6,172 nt of DNA, taken from assembly GCA_009921785.1 (NCBI GenBank), contig RFXE01000110.1:1-6172 (forward strand). Direction: 5' to 3'. The DNA is from Alphaproteobacteria bacterium. Lineage in GTDB: Bacteria > Pseudomonadota > Alphaproteobacteria > Rhizobiales > Beijerinckiaceae. The notes under the pieces were generated by a model. It searched no databases. It worked only from the letters and a program-made list of their open reading frames with translations, and was not told where the DNA came from. Position numbers and translations under genes: made by a program. Shown one piece after another: positions 5,689 through 6,172 of this stretch (positions within the stretch are counted from its first letter, which is position 1; each line of letters begins with the position of its first letter).

Positions 5689-6172
5689 TTAAGAGAGAAG
5701 CGGGAGCGCCGCTTTATAGATTGCCTGACCGATGGCATGATGCGTTGCTTCATCAAAGTGAATACCATCAATTGGTGATGATTTCGCAATCGGCGTGAGA
5801 TCAAGGAACGCCACTTGTCGTCCGGCGGCCATGCGCGCAACATAAGCGCCTAATTGTTCAGATTTGACTTGGCCACCCGCGAACATATCGGCGAGCCATC
5901 CGGCCTCTATGATTGGCGGTGGTGAAATCACCAAAATCTTTGGCATAGGGCGACCACGCATCGGCGTTGCGCGAACAAGATCAACAAGTGTACCGATGCT
6001 AGACGCAATATCAAACGCGCTTACGCCATGGCGTGTTTTCAAATCATTGGTACCAAGCGAGATGATCACCAGATCAAGGGGCCAATGGCTTTCGAGAATG
6101 GCACGCAAATGCGAACGACCATTTTTATGCGCCCCTTCTACCGGATCATCATGAACCGTTGTGCGACCGGGA
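5689..6172 (-). CDS. SGNH/GDSL hydrolase, arylesterase/acyltransferase type, N-terminus cut by window edge
   Basis: The frame is open from the right edge to TAA (5689-5691), giving 160 visible C-terminal residues. They begin PGRTTVHDDPVEGAHKNGRS, continue with LDLVIISLGTNDLK, then PKILVISPPPI and DMFAGGQVKS, and end near DGIHFDEATHH. This order matches the Mycobacterium smegmatis acyltransferase/arylesterase MsAcT and rhizobial relatives. GTND (Asn codon 6046-6048) is SGNH block III with the oxyanion Asn. DGIH (Asp codon 5767-5769, His codon 5758-5760) supplies two members of the catalytic triad. The nucleophile Ser in the GDSL block is outside the window; by comparison with about 216 residues in MsAcT, some 50-60 residues are missing. 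Expected activity is hydrolysis or transfer of short-chain acyl esters. A TTG at 6106-6108 is not the start, because conserved sequence continues upstream of it. The next gene downstream is the MFS exporter, 21 bp away. Confidence 0.93.
   Translation of the reverse strand, partial: PGRTTVHDDPVEGAHKNGRSHLRAILESHWPLDLVIISLGTNDLKTRHGVSAFDIASSIGTLVDLVRATPMRGRPMPKILVISPPPIIEAGWLADMFAGGQVKSEQLGAYVARMAAGRQVAFLDLTPIAKSSPIDGIHFDEATHHAIGQAIYKAALPLLS

Noticed and set aside
5689..6108. A complete 139-residue hydrolase starting at TTG 6106-6108
   Set aside because: Conserved family sequence (GRTTV, DDPVEG, HKNG) continues in frame upstream to the window edge, so the gene is truncated by the window rather than short.

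Overview
The window looks like a piece of an alphaproteobacterial chromosome, most likely Hyphomicrobiales (Rhizobiales) or a close relative. Three things point there. A HemY-type TPR membrane protein follows, with an ATGA overlap, the end of an ORF resembling the mitofilin-like protein (COG4223) that often sits next to it in this class. The tRNA-Thr(CGU) has the usual alphaproteobacterial sequence. The SGNH hydrolase at the right edge resembles the rhizobial and mycobacterial arylesterase/acyltransferase group. Base composition is moderate, about 50-60% G+C in rows counted by hand.

Layout: the left part (1-3746) reads rightward. It holds the 3' end of the mitofilin-like gene, hemY, a ten-helix EamA/DMT permease and a pirin. 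Gaps of 75 bp (hemY to permease) and 124 bp (permease to pirin) make it likely that pirin, and possibly the permease, have their own promoters. Bases 3747-3884 carry no gene but contain several short inverted repeats. They are followed by tRNA-Thr(CGU) at 3885-3960. Sixteen bases after its CCA end begins a small gene for a probable exported protein with four cysteines and no recognised family.

The right part (4471-6172) reads leftward. An SGNH/GDSL hydrolase, cut by the window edge, is followed after 21 bp by a Bcr/CflA-type MFS exporter; the two are probably one operon. The exporter converges on the small exported-protein gene, and their stop codons share TTAA. A 7-bp GC-rich inverted repeat starts inside this overlap and is the best candidate terminator in the window.

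Most of this is ordinary housekeeping and transport content. I see no CRISPR array, transposase, phage gene or toxin-antitoxin pair, and no strong sign of a new multi-gene system. The points most worth a second look are the uncharacterised four-Cys exported protein placed directly behind a tRNA, the structured non-coding stretch before that tRNA, the overlapping convergent 3' ends, and the esterase-exporter pair.
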